This document shows positions 1 to 7,939 of a DNA stretch of 36,424 bases, in pieces. Source of the stretch: an uncultured Myxococcales bacterium (GTDB taxonomy: Bacteria > Myxococcota_A > UBA9042 > DTJE01). The position numbers were made by a program, and so were the translations under genes. A model generated the notes under the pieces. That model searched no databases and was not told where the DNA came from. It saw nothing but the letters and a program-made list of their open reading frames with translations. The stretch covers positions 1 through 36,424 of the forward strand of contig CAINDP010000197.1 of the NCBI GenBank assembly GCA_903847405.1. Direction: 5' to 3'. Position 1 is the stretch's first letter. Every line of letters begins with the position of its first letter.

Positions 1-1
1 G

Positions 2-868
2 GACCCGGTGCTGACCGAGCCCTACGTCAAGCTGATCCGGAACGTGTCGGCGGGGGTCCTCCAGGGCGTGGAAATGCGCCTGCTGGTCGAGGCCTTCGCG
101 GCCGAAATCGCCCGACGCGCTGCGGCCCGCCTGGGGGCGCCCCTGCCCGAGGGGTTCGCCAAGGGCCTCGCCGCCGTGCCGATGGCTGCCGGCCCCGGCA
201 CCCTGCTGGCCCTGGACGCGGCCCTGTCCACCGACAAGGCGTGGACCGACGTCCCCAACTCGGTCCAGCAGAACGTCCCGGCGTGGACGATCTTCTCGAT
301 GTTCCTGATCGTGATCCCGCTGGCGGGCGCCCTGATCCGCGAGCGGCGGGACGGCATGCTGACGCGCCTGCGGGTGATTCCCGGCGCACCGTCGGCCGCG
401 CTGCTGGGCAAGGCGCTGCTGTTCCTGGGCGTGTGCGCGGCGCAGTTCGTCCTGATGTTCGCCATCGGCGCCTGGGTGCTGCCCCTGATGGGCACCCCGG
501 CCTTCACGCCCGGTGCGCACCTGGGCCCGGCGATCGTCGTCGGGCTGGCCACGGCCGCGGCGGCCATGGGCTTCGGGCTGGCGGTGGGCTCGGTGGCGGG
601 CACGCCCGAGCAGGCGTCGGTCTTCGGCGCATCCACGATCGTGATCTTCGGGGCCGTGGGCGGCGTTCTGATGCCCCGGTTCTCGATGCCCCAGACGATG
701 CGCGAACTGACGATCGTGTCCCCCCTGGGGTGGGCCCAGGAGGCGTTCCTGGGCCTGTTCCTGCGCCAGGGGGACCTGCTGTCGGTCGGACCCCCCGTGT
801 TGCGGTTGCTGGCCTTTGCCGCGGTCGGCGTGGCCGTGGCGTTGACGTTCCAGCGGCGACGGGGTTGA
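2..868 (+). CDS. ABC-2 type transporter permease, C-terminal part (5' end cut by window)
   Basis: The frame is open to the left edge, so the N-terminus lies outside the window; a GTG at position 8 is probably internal. The visible 288 codons end in about six hydrophobic segments, beginning near PAWTIFSMFLIVIPLAGAL and finishing in a basic tail (QRRRG). The segment LIRERRDGMLTRLRVIP is the cytoplasmic coupling region typical of ABC-2 permeases (compare the EREEEQGNLEQL region of the permease at 35258). It should form an inner-membrane channel driven by an ATPase encoded upstream. The ACP gene follows after 52 bases on the same strand, so the exporter may serve the lipid or polyketide cluster downstream. 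The substrate cannot be told from sequence. Confidence 0.88.
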   Translation, partial: DPVLTEPYVKLIRNVSAGVLQGVEMRLLVEAFAAEIARRAAARLGAPLPEGFAKGLAAVPMAAGPGTLLALDAALSTDKAWTDVPNSVQQNVPAWTIFSMFLIVIPLAGALIRERRDGMLTRLRVIPGAPSAALLGKALLFLGVCAAQFVLMFAIGAWVLPLMGTPAFTPGAHLGPAIVVGLATAAAAMGFGLAVGSVAGTPEQASVFGASTIVIFGAVGGVLMPRFSMPQTMRELTIVSPLGWAQEAFLGLFLRQGDLLSVGPPVLRLLAFAAVGVAVALTFQRRRG

Positions 869-920
869 ATGCGCGAACCAAGACGGCGGGAACGGGTCTC
901 CCCTGAGACGGAGGTGCGGT

Positions 921-1199
921 GTGGAGGAACTGGGACTGGAACTGGAAATTGAACTGCGGGCGCTGATCCAGCAGGCCTGCGACCTGGACGACGCGAAGAT
1001 GGCGTCGCTGACCGACGACGATCCCCTGGTGGGGCCCGAATCCCCCCTGGGTCTGGACAGTCTGGACGCCCTGGAAATCGTCACGGCGGTCCAGCGGCAG
1101 TACGCCGTCCGGATCGACAACCAGAACACCAGCATCCGGGTGCTCCAGTCGCTGAAGATCCTGGCGGACTTCATCCGCCAGGAAAAGGCCTCGGCATGA
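921..1199 (+). CDS. acyl carrier protein, type II
   Basis: A 92-residue acidic protein with the phosphopantetheine attachment motif GLDSLDALE; Ser47 is the predicted carrier serine. It would hold growing acyl or ketide intermediates as thioesters in the cytoplasm. The start is GTG at 921, chosen because GGAGG (910-914) lies six bases upstream. Length and helix pattern fit a stand-alone ACP. It differs from a standard housekeeping AcpP in its N-terminus and in the TSIRVLQSL stretch, and it sits outside any fab operon. Its stop overlaps the next gene's ATG (ATGA), so it is translationally coupled to the ketosynthase and is probably its dedicated carrier. Confidence 0.9.
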   Translation: MEELGLELEIELRALIQQACDLDDAKMASLTDDDPLVGPESPLGLDSLDALEIVTAVQRQYAVRIDNQNTSIRVLQSLKILADFIRQEKASA

Positions 1200-2386
1200 A
1201 CCCCGTCCCCGTCCGCATCGCCGGCCTGGGCCTCGTCAGCGCCCTGGGCATCGGCCGTGGTCCCGTCGCCGCCCGCATCCGGGCCGGCGACATCGGGCTG
1301 CACCGCCTGACCTCGGTGGCGTCGCCGATCGCCGACCGCGTCCCCGTGTCGCAGGTCGTGGAACTCGACATCGACCCGTCGGCCCCGCGCAACGACGTCC
1401 TGGCGACCGAGGCCGTGCGGCAGGCCCTGGCCGAGGCGGGCCTGGCCCCCCGGGGCCCCGAGGTCGCCGCCGCGGCGCTGCTGGTCGGCTCGATCACGGG
1501 CGACTCGAACCTGGCCGAAACCCGGTATCGCCGGAAGGTCCTGGAACAGGGCGCCGTGCCGTGCGTGACGATCGAGCCTCCCGCCGGACGCATCGCGTCG
1601 CGGCTGGCCGAAACCCTGGGCGTGCGCGGCCCCATCCTGACGTCGTGCTCGGCCTGCACCTCGTCGGCGAACGCGATGCTGACCGCGGTGCACCTGCTGC
1701 GCCAGGGCCGGGTCCCCCGGGCCATCGTCGTGGGCACCGACGTGCTGACGGCCACCTTGATCCACGGGTTCGACTCCTTGATGCTGCTGGACGTCGGCGG
1801 CTGCCGCCCCTTCGACCGCAGCCGCAAGGGCATCCAGGTGGGCGAGGCGGCCGGTGCGGTGGTGCTGGAACTGGCGAACCCCGACGACGCATCCGACGGT
1901 GCGCCCTGGCTGCTGGGCGGGGCCAGCCGGTGCGACCCCTTCCACATGACGGCCTCCTCCCCCGACGGCAGCGGCGCCGAGGCCGTGATGCGCGCCGCGT
2001 GCGCCCAGTCCGGCGTGGACCCGGCCGACATCGTCGCGATCAAGGCCCACGGCACCGGAACGCCGGACAACGACGCGGCAGAAGGCCACGCGCTGCGACG
2101 CCTGTTCGGCGACGCCGTCCCCCCCTTCGCCTCCCTGAAACGCTACCTGGGCCACACGATGGGCGCCGCCGGGACCGTGGAACTGGCCGCCTTCCTGGGA
2201 TGCCTGCAGGCGGGCTTCGTGCCGGCCTGCGCGGGCTTCGCCGAGGACGACCCCGAGGTGGGCGTGGCGCCGTTGCGGCAGCACGCACCCTTCGCGGGCG
2301 GCACGGTGATGCTGAACTACTTCGGCTTCGGCGGGAACAGCGTGTCGCTGCTGGTCCGGATGCCCCGACGGGAGGTCCGCCCGTGA
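1196..2386 (+). CDS. beta-ketoacyl-ACP synthase (FabF/KAS II-like), catalytically intact
   Basis: A 396-residue thiolase-fold condensing enzyme. The active-site Cys154 is in CSACTSSANAM, His285 is in AHGTGTPDND, and His320 is in the KRYLGHTMGAAG block with Lys315. This Cys-His-His set is that of decarboxylating ketosynthases joining malonyl-ACP to an acyl chain. The C-terminal LNYFGFGGNSVSLL matches the family's NSFGFGGxN motif. It overlaps the ACP gene upstream (ATGA) and the ketosynthase-like gene downstream (GTGA). The pairing of an intact KS with a degenerate KS recalls the KS-alpha/KS-beta heterodimers of type II polyketide and aryl-polyene systems. That partnership is inference; the enzyme class is clear. 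Confidence 0.93.
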   Translation: MNPVPVRIAGLGLVSALGIGRGPVAARIRAGDIGLHRLTSVASPIADRVPVSQVVELDIDPSAPRNDVLATEAVRQALAEAGLAPRGPEVAAAALLVGSITGDSNLAETRYRRKVLEQGAVPCVTIEPPAGRIASRLAETLGVRGPILTSCSACTSSANAMLTAVHLLRQGRVPRAIVVGTDVLTATLIHGFDSLMLLDVGGCRPFDRSRKGIQVGEAAGAVVLELANPDDASDGAPWLLGGASRCDPFHMTASSPDGSGAEAVMRAACAQSGVDPADIVAIKAHGTGTPDNDAAEGHALRRLFGDAVPPFASLKRYLGHTMGAAGTVELAAFLGCLQAGFVPACAGFAEDDPEVGVAPLRQHAPFAGGTVMLNYFGFGGNSVSLLVRMPRREVRP

Positions 2387-3348
2387 AGGTCCTTGCCGCC
2401 TGGTCCCTGTGGCCCGATCCGCCGGCGACGCCGGGCGCCGATTTCCGCGCCCCGGACCTGGGGCCGCTGGAGGCGCAATATGTCCCGCAGCGCCCGCGGC
2501 GCGTGGGTCGCCACGCCCGCCTGACCCTGGTGGGGGCAGCAGCCTGCGTGGCCCAGCGCGTCCAGCCGATCCCGGGCAACCGCACGGGCATCTACCTGGG
2601 CTCGGGCATCGGCAACGCCGCCGAGGAATCCCTGGTCGCCGGACAGGTCGTGTGCATGGTGATGGGGGTCAGCCCGGGCCCGGCCTCGCCCGTGCACTTC
2701 GCGAACTCGGTCAGCAATTCCGCCACGTTCTATGCGGCACGCGTCACCGGCGCCACGGGGCCCAACGTCGTCGTGTCCCAGGAGGAGGTGTCCTTCGAGG
2801 GCGCCCTGATGATGGCGGACGTGGCGCTGCAGGCCGGCGAAGTCGACTGCGCGCTGGTCGGCGGCGTGGACGAGTGCCTGGAGGCCCGGGAGGGCGTCTT
2901 CCTCCGCATCGACCTTCCCGCCGACACCGTGCTGGGCGAGGGATCGGGCTGGCTGATGGTGGGCCGGGACGGCGACGGTTCGCTGGGCGACATCCTCGCG
3001 TCCGTGCAGATCCCCGGCGCCCCCCGGGCCGGCCGGGACGCCCCCGACGCGTGGGCCGAGGTCGCGGCCCTGGCCCTGGCCGCACGGCGGGACGGCGAGG
3101 ACGTGACGATTCTGCCGGGCCTGCGCGTGGATGCCGACGACGCCCGGGCGCTGGCCGCCCTGGTCCCCGGCGCCCGCGTGCAGACCTACCTGGACCGGTG
3201 CGGATCGTTCGCCACGGCGGCCGCCCTGGGCATCGCCGGCATCTTCCGGCCGGGTGTCGCCCCGGGCCTGTACGTGCACGTTTCCCGCTGCCGCATCGGC
3301 GTCGCAGCCGTCGTTGTCCGACGCACACTGGATGAAGTCAGGGAGTAG
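2383..3348 (+). CDS. ketosynthase-like protein lacking the catalytic residues (chain-length-factor-like)
   Basis: The GTG start overlaps the preceding stop (GTGA), giving 321 residues, shorter than a full ketosynthase. The thiolase fold is recognisable: GIYLGSGIGNAAEES, then HFANSVSNSATFYAAR, then GPNVVVSQEEVSFEGA, then LGEGSGWLMV. Aligned on GP(N/I), the active-site Cys of the upstream enzyme corresponds to Glu135. The HGTGT block is missing, and the second histidine block reads LDRCGSFATAAALG with no His. It therefore cannot condense as a normal KS. It resembles the N-terminal-domain-only KS homologues of aryl-polyene clusters and the chain-length factors of type II PKS. It probably forms a heterodimer with the upstream enzyme and sets product length or specificity; that role is inferred. 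Confidence 0.8.
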   Translation: MKVLAAWSLWPDPPATPGADFRAPDLGPLEAQYVPQRPRRVGRHARLTLVGAAACVAQRVQPIPGNRTGIYLGSGIGNAAEESLVAGQVVCMVMGVSPGPASPVHFANSVSNSATFYAARVTGATGPNVVVSQEEVSFEGALMMADVALQAGEVDCALVGGVDECLEAREGVFLRIDLPADTVLGEGSGWLMVGRDGDGSLGDILASVQIPGAPRAGRDAPDAWAEVAALALAARRDGEDVTILPGLRVDADDARALAALVPGARVQTYLDRCGSFATAAALGIAGIFRPGVAPGLYVHVSRCRIGVAAVVVRRTLDEVRE

Positions 3349-3352
3349 CCCC

Positions 3353-4603
3353 ATGTGGATGAAACTGATCTACCCGAAGTGGCCCAAGCTGCCCGAGCAG
3401 ACGGAATTCCATCTGCCCCCCCACGGGCCCATCAACTTTGCGGCGAACGTCCCGAACGACGTCCACCTGACGTTCCATGACGAAAACCGCGAGGAACTGG
3501 ACCTCGAGGACACGCCGGACGTCGTGGCCCTGTCGGTCATGCTGACCTGTGCGACGCCCCGGGCCAAGGAAATCGCGGCGGCCTACCGGGCCCGCGGCAT
3601 CCCCGTCATCGCCGGCGGCATCGCGGTCGCGATCCACAAGGAGGAAATGGCGGCGGCATGCGACGCGGTCTTCCTGGGCGAGGTCGAGGGCAACTTCCAG
3701 GAAGTCCTGGCCGACCTGCGCAAGAAGTCGCTGAAGAAGGTCTACGACCGCATGGGCCAACTGCCGCCCATCGAGTCCGTGGGCCCGGCCCGCCGGGACA
3801 TCCTGAACTACGCCAACTACACGTACCGCGGCGTGCGCATGGTCGACCTGGTCCACGCGTCCCGCGGGTGCCGCTTCAACTGCCCGCCCTGCAGCGTCGC
3901 CTACCTGGGCGGCCGCTGCTTCCGGCCGCGACCCGTCGAAACCGTCGTCCGGGAAATCGAAGGCATCGACAACGGCCGCCTGTTCCTGGTGGACAACTCC
4001 CTGGCCCAGAACAAGGAATGGGAACTGGAGCTGTTCAAGGCGATCAAGCCGCTGAAGCGCAAGTGGATTTCCCACCCCATCGAGGCCGACGACGAGGTCC
4101 TGCAGGCGGCCTACGAGGCGGGCGCTTGGTACGTGTACCAGGCCGTCACCGAGGTGAACGACGGGATCCGCCGCCGCATCCAGATGTACAAGGACCACGG
4201 CATCGGCGTCGAAGGCACCATCATCCTGGGCACCGACGACCAGACGAAGGACGACGTCCTGCGCCTGATCGACTTCTGCCTGGAAATGGACCTGGACATG
4301 GCCGAGTTCACGGTCATGACGCCGTTCCTGCACACGCCCTACCGCACGCAGGTCGAAGCCGAGGGCCGCGTCCTGCACAACAACTGGATCGACTACACGG
4401 CGGGCAAGGTCGTGTTCCAGCCGCGGCACATGACGCCCACCGAACTGCAGGACCTGTACTACCTGGCGTGGGACAAGTTCTACGGCTCGGACGGGCGGCA
4501 GACGAAGATGGCGCGGCTGTTCCGGAAGGTCGTGCAGCGCGAGCGCGCGGAAGGCACCACGACGATGCCCGACGGCACCGTGCGCGGCTGGGTCAAGCCC
4601 TAG
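3353..4603 (+). CDS. B12-binding-type radical SAM enzyme
   Basis: The start is ATG at 3353, four bases after the previous stop; 416 residues. Residues about 27-130 resemble a Rossmann-like cobalamin-binding domain (DVVALSVMLT, then IPVIAGGIAVAI, then DAVFLGEVEG) but lack a visible DxHxxG cobalt-ligating motif. The radical SAM core follows with the 4Fe-4S cysteines Cys173, Cys177 and Cys180 (CRFNCPPC) and barrel-strand motifs such as LFLVDNSLAQN and GIGVEGTIILGTDDQ. Relatives include HpnR-like methylases and lipid-modifying enzymes that methylate or rearrange unactivated carbons. Position at the end of an ACP/KS operon suggests it modifies the acyl or polyketide product, possibly as an ACP-bound or lipid intermediate. 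The exact reaction is unknown. Confidence 0.85.
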   Translation: MWMKLIYPKWPKLPEQTEFHLPPHGPINFAANVPNDVHLTFHDENREELDLEDTPDVVALSVMLTCATPRAKEIAAAYRARGIPVIAGGIAVAIHKEEMAAACDAVFLGEVEGNFQEVLADLRKKSLKKVYDRMGQLPPIESVGPARRDILNYANYTYRGVRMVDLVHASRGCRFNCPPCSVAYLGGRCFRPRPVETVVREIEGIDNGRLFLVDNSLAQNKEWELELFKAIKPLKRKWISHPIEADDEVLQAAYEAGAWYVYQAVTEVNDGIRRRIQMYKDHGIGVEGTIILGTDDQTKDDVLRLIDFCLEMDLDMAEFTVMTPFLHTPYRTQVEAEGRVLHNNWIDYTAGKVVFQPRHMTPTELQDLYYLAWDKFYGSDGRQTKMARLFRKVVQRERAEGTTTMPDGTVRGWVKP

Positions 4604-4606
4604 GTC

Positions 4607-5083
4607 CTACAGCCCGCCCACGATCCGCCACACGCCGTCCTCCAGCGCGAATTCCAGTTCGGCGAAGTCGTTCTTGGCGGCCCAGCGGTCCTTCCCGCCC
4701 TCGACGTAGAAGAACTTGTAGTAGTACTCGAAGGCCGCGAAGGCCCGGGTTTCGCCCTTGAAGGTGACCTTCTTCAGGTTCACGACGTACTGGACGGATT
4801 TGACGTTTTCCTGCAGCAGCGGCAGGACCTTCTTTTCCAGTTGCTCGTACCCGTAGTCGTCGCTGGACTCGGCCGTCGTGCCCGCGTTCGAAAAATAGCG
4901 CCGCGAAACCAGTTCCTTCAGGGCGCCGATGTCCCGCTGCTCGATGGCGACGCGGTACCGCTCGATCAGATCCGCGATGACGTGGTTCTGGGGCGTGTCC
5001 TCGACCTCGGTGTTCACCAGGTATTTCGGCCCGCAGGCGACCGTCGCGAGCAGGACCAGGACCATGGGGACGGTGCGATTCAT
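4607..5083 (-). CDS. NTF2/SnoaL-like lipoprotein
   Basis: A 158-residue protein with a lipoprotein signal peptide; the lipobox TVAC places lipidated Cys17 after a hydrophobic stretch. The mature part begins with a helical segment (HVIADLIERYRVAIEQRDIGA) and continues with alternating strands ending in DGVWRIVGGL. This is the pattern of an NTF2-like cone fold such as SnoaL or DUF4440 proteins, which bind small ligands or act as scaffolds. No catalytic residues can be assigned. It is transcribed away from the glycosidase gene and converges on the radical SAM gene, with only three bases between the stops. GGAGG five bases before ATG supports the start. It is likely periplasmic and membrane-anchored. 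Confidence 0.75.
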   Translation of the reverse strand: MNRTVPMVLVLLATVACGPKYLVNTEVEDTPQNHVIADLIERYRVAIEQRDIGALKELVSRRYFSNAGTTAESSDDYGYEQLEKKVLPLLQENVKSVQYVVNLKKVTFKGETRAFAAFEYYYKFFYVEGGKDRWAAKNDFAELEFALEDGVWRIVGGL

Positions 5084-5104
5084 GGTTGCCTCCGACTCGC
5101 GGAA

Positions 5105-5133
5105 AGACTAGGCCACGGGCGGTTCCGTGTCAA
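5105..5133 (-). promoter_or_regulatory. sigma-70-type promoter of the NTF2-like lipoprotein gene
   Basis: On the minus strand a perfect -35 TTGACA (5128-5133) is followed after 17 bases by TAGTCT (5105-5110). Transcription would start near 5098, about 15 bases before the ATG, leaving room for the GGAGG ribosome site. The -10 box matches the consensus at only three positions. Confidence 0.55.
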
Positions 5134-5150
5134 TTGAGGGCGGTTGGAAG

Positions 5151-5186
5151 ATGGAGACCGGAAATCGGTGTCTGTCCCCATTTTCC
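5151..5186. repeat. REP-like imperfect inverted repeat remnant
   Basis: An imperfect hairpin, GGAGACCG then a short AT-rich loop then CGGTGTCT, runs into GTCCCCATTTTCCCC. The CGGTGTCTGTCCCC string looks like short extragenic palindromes often linked to REP-associated tyrosine transposases; that family link is from memory and not tested. No transposase lies in the window. It occupies the divergent intergenic space, between the lipoprotein promoter and the glycosidase start. Confidence 0.4.
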
Positions 5187-5202
5187 CCAATATCCCCGCC
5201 GG

Positions 5203-5211
5203 TGCTAAAGT
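5203..5211 (+). promoter_or_regulatory. possible extended -10 promoter of the glycosidase gene
   Basis: TGCTAAAGT reads as an extended -10 element (TGn followed by TAAAGT). The -35 region 17 bases upstream (TTCCCC) is poor. A start near 5218 would leave a short leader containing the strong GAGGAGG site before ATG 5238. Confidence 0.35.
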
Positions 5212-5237
5212 ACGGCCGATTTCGTGAGGAGGTTGCG

Positions 5238-7922
5238 ATGCGACGGTGGACGTTCCTGGTGGCGGTGCTGGCCGCGGCGATGGTCGGGGCCTGCGGGGGT
5301 TCTTCGGGCGGCACGGACCCGGGGACCGATCCGGGCACCGACGGGACCGTGGACGACGTCGTGGGCGACACGCCGGCGGATGCCCTCCCCGACGCCCCCC
5401 CCGGCGACACGGTCGTGGAGGACCTCCCCGAGGAGGTCCCGCCGACCGACACCGACGAGGACGTGCCCTCGGGCCCCCTCATCCCGAAGGAGGAAGGGGA
5501 CAAGCTGACCGTGTCGAACGGCGTCGTGACGCTGGTGTACGACCTCGCCAAGGGGACCTTCGACCTGGGCGTGGTCCCGGGCCAGGACGGCCTGATCAAC
5601 GCCCACTCGGAGGCCGTCCTGACGGTCCAGGGCGCCGAAACCACCATCGCGTCGTCGGACCCGGGCCCGCGCATCCAGTACCAGTCCGTCTTCGGCCCCG
5701 ACGAGCTGGGCGAGGCCGTCGTCATCCGCTTCGACGCCGTGCCCACCAACAAGATCGGCGGCGTCGCGACCTACATCGCGCTGCACCGGACGACGCCCGC
5801 GGTCACCTTCCGGACCATCGTGGCGATGCCGTTCGCCAACGACGTGCAGGTCCAGGAAATCCGGCCGGTCGTGGCCGACTTCGAGGACGGCGCCGCGCTG
5901 CACCTGGGTCCGGGCACCCGGGACGCGGTCGTCGTGGACAACGGCAGCGAGATCCTGCTGGACTTCAAGGCCGACGCCCAACTGGTCGGCGAGAACCCGG
6001 GCGGCACCGTCGGCCCGGGCCTGGCGTCGAACTGGAGCGCCGTCGTGTGCACGGCGGCAAAATCCTGCGCCGTGGCCGGCTTCGTGACCACCACCAAGGC
6101 CATCGGCCTGGTGACCACCGACCAGCGTTCCGGCAGCGCCGTGACCGTCGGCGGCGAGGAGGGCCTGTCGCTCTTCTCGATCCGCAGCCATTTCCAGCCC
6201 TACGCCAACCTGGACGTCGGCCGCACCCAGTCGTCGGACGTGGCCTACGTGGACCTCACGAACAGTTCGTACGAGGGTCTGAAGCGCTTCGGCCGCGCCA
6301 TCGCGACGATCAACAACCGCCAGCCCCCCGCGGTCCCGCCCTCCTCCTGGAATTCCTGGGGCGGCGGCGGCGGATCGGGCGGCGCCGGGCAGGGCATCGA
6401 CGAAACGTTCATCCTGCAGAACCTGGAAGCCGCCACCCGGGACTTCCTGCCCTACGGCATGGACTACTTCCTGATCGACGACGGCTGGCAGAAGGACGAC
6501 GGGACGTGGACCACTGATACCGCCAAGTTCCCGAAGCACGGCGCCCAGGACGGCATGGCGTGGATGGCGGACCAGATCACGGCCGCGGGCTTCCTGCCGG
6601 GAATGTGGGCGGCTCCCTTCCGGGTGGGCAAGGACTGGCCCATCGCCACGCAGCACCCCGACTGGCTGCTGACGCTGGATGCGTTCGGGACGATGGCCCT
6701 GGGCGCCACGTCCAACTACGCGATGCTGGACCCGTCGAACCCCGCCGTGAAGGCCTACCTCACCGAAATCTACACGCGCGTCACGAAGGACTGGGGCTAC
6801 CGGTTCCTGAAGTTGGACTTCAGCGTCTACGCGATGTTCGGGACCAACTACTCCGTCGCGGGCAGGAGCGGCCTGTCCCTGTACAAGGAGGCACTGCAGG
6901 TCATCCGGGACGCCATCGGGCCCGACGTGGTCCTGATGATCGTGTCCGGCACGGGCGCCAACTATGGCATCGCCGACGCCCAGCGCCTGTCGCTGGACAA
7001 CATGCCGCGGTGGGGCAGCACGATGTCGCCGTTCGACCAGGGCATCCGGGCGACGGTCCTGTCGGCCTCCCACCGGTACTGGATGGGCAACACGGTCTGG
7101 TCGAACAACCCGGACCTCGTGTTCTTCCGGGACGACCAGGGGCTGACCGCCGACGAGGCGCACGCGTTCGCGCTGTTCGTGTCGGTGTTCGGCGGGATCG
7201 TCAAGCTGGGCGAATCCTTCACGTACCTGGCCACGCACCCCGAGGCGCTGTCGCTGGTCGAGCGGATGGTCCCGCCGCTGACGACGTTCCCGGAACCCCT
7301 GGATCTGTTCCAGAAGCGCTGGCCGGAACTGTGGCGCGTCCCGATGGCGGACCTGGGCCTGAACTGCAATGTATACGGCCTGTTCCACTGGGGCGAAAAC
7401 CGCAACATCGTCGCCCAGCAGGACGTGGACGAGTCGGCGCGCACGCTGACCATCCCGGCCATCGTGGACGCGACCTCCGGCGGCCCCCGGGTCTTCTTCG
7501 ACCTGGAGGAAGGGACGGTTCTCACCGACCCCGACGGGAAGGCGCTGCGCACCGGTGACGTGGACGTGACGATGCCTCCGCGAACCGGCCGCCTGCTGCT
7601 GGCACGCGCCGTGCCCAGTTTCGGTGGCGTCGGGCCGGTGTTCCTGGCCACGGACCGCCACCTGATGGGCGGCGGCGGCGTCCTGACCGAGACCGCCGAA
7701 GACGCCAACAGCACGACGATCGCGTTCACCAAGGCCGTCCCCGGCCGCGTGACGACGATGTCGTTCCTGGTGGCGACGGGGGCACAGACCGAGGTGCAGG
7801 TGCTGGATGCGACGGACGTCACCCACGAAACCACGCCTCTCGCCGACGCGGACCTTCTGACCGTGACGTTCACCACGACCACGGCCACGGCCGGGCTTCG
7901 GGTAAACTACCTGGCGCAGTAG
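5238..7922 (+). CDS. lipoprotein glycoside hydrolase, clan GH-D (GH36/GH27-like, alpha-galactosidase type)
   Basis: An 894-residue surface or periplasmic lipoprotein. The signal peptide ends in MVGAC (Cys19), followed by an Asp/Pro/Thr-rich linker to about residue 80, as in many myxobacterial exported proteins. A beta-rich N-terminal region precedes the barrel, which carries DYFLIDDGWQ (about 409-418), MWAAPF, the predicted nucleophile Asp527 in FLKLDF, and acid/base Asp587 in an RxxxD motif (RLSLDNMPRWG). These are the clan GH-D signatures of retaining enzymes that release terminal alpha-galactose or raffinose-type sugars. A further beta-sandwich follows from about residue 790. The start was chosen at ATG 5238 after GAGGAGG. 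The next lipoprotein lies 17 bases downstream and is probably co-transcribed. Substrate specificity is not determined. Confidence 0.88.
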   Translation: MRRWTFLVAVLAAAMVGACGGSSGGTDPGTDPGTDGTVDDVVGDTPADALPDAPPGDTVVEDLPEEVPPTDTDEDVPSGPLIPKEEGDKLTVSNGVVTLVYDLAKGTFDLGVVPGQDGLINAHSEAVLTVQGAETTIASSDPGPRIQYQSVFGPDELGEAVVIRFDAVPTNKIGGVATYIALHRTTPAVTFRTIVAMPFANDVQVQEIRPVVADFEDGAALHLGPGTRDAVVVDNGSEILLDFKADAQLVGENPGGTVGPGLASNWSAVVCTAAKSCAVAGFVTTTKAIGLVTTDQRSGSAVTVGGEEGLSLFSIRSHFQPYANLDVGRTQSSDVAYVDLTNSSYEGLKRFGRAIATINNRQPPAVPPSSWNSWGGGGGSGGAGQGIDETFILQNLEAATRDFLPYGMDYFLIDDGWQKDDGTWTTDTAKFPKHGAQDGMAWMADQITAAGFLPGMWAAPFRVGKDWPIATQHPDWLLTLDAFGTMALGATSNYAMLDPSNPAVKAYLTEIYTRVTKDWGYRFLKLDFSVYAMFGTNYSVAGRSGLSLYKEALQVIRDAIGPDVVLMIVSGTGANYGIADAQRLSLDNMPRWGSTMSPFDQGIRATVLSASHRYWMGNTVWSNNPDLVFFRDDQGLTADEAHAFALFVSVFGGIVKLGESFTYLATHPEALSLVERMVPPLTTFPEPLDLFQKRWPELWRVPMADLGLNCNVYGLFHWGENRNIVAQQDVDESARTLTIPAIVDATSGGPRVFFDLEEGTVLTDPDGKALRTGDVDVTMPPRTGRLLLARAVPSFGGVGPVFLATDRHLMGGGGVLTETAEDANSTTIAFTKAVPGRVTTMSFLVATGAQTEVQVLDATDVTHETTPLADADLLTVTFTTTTATAGLRVNYLAQ

Positions 7923-7939
7923 GCCGGGCGGAAAGCATC

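Noticed and set aside
5205-7826. Long open frame antisense to the glycosidase gene
   Set aside because: High GC keeps shadow frames open. It lacks recognisable domains and the plus strand encodes a clear GH-D enzyme.
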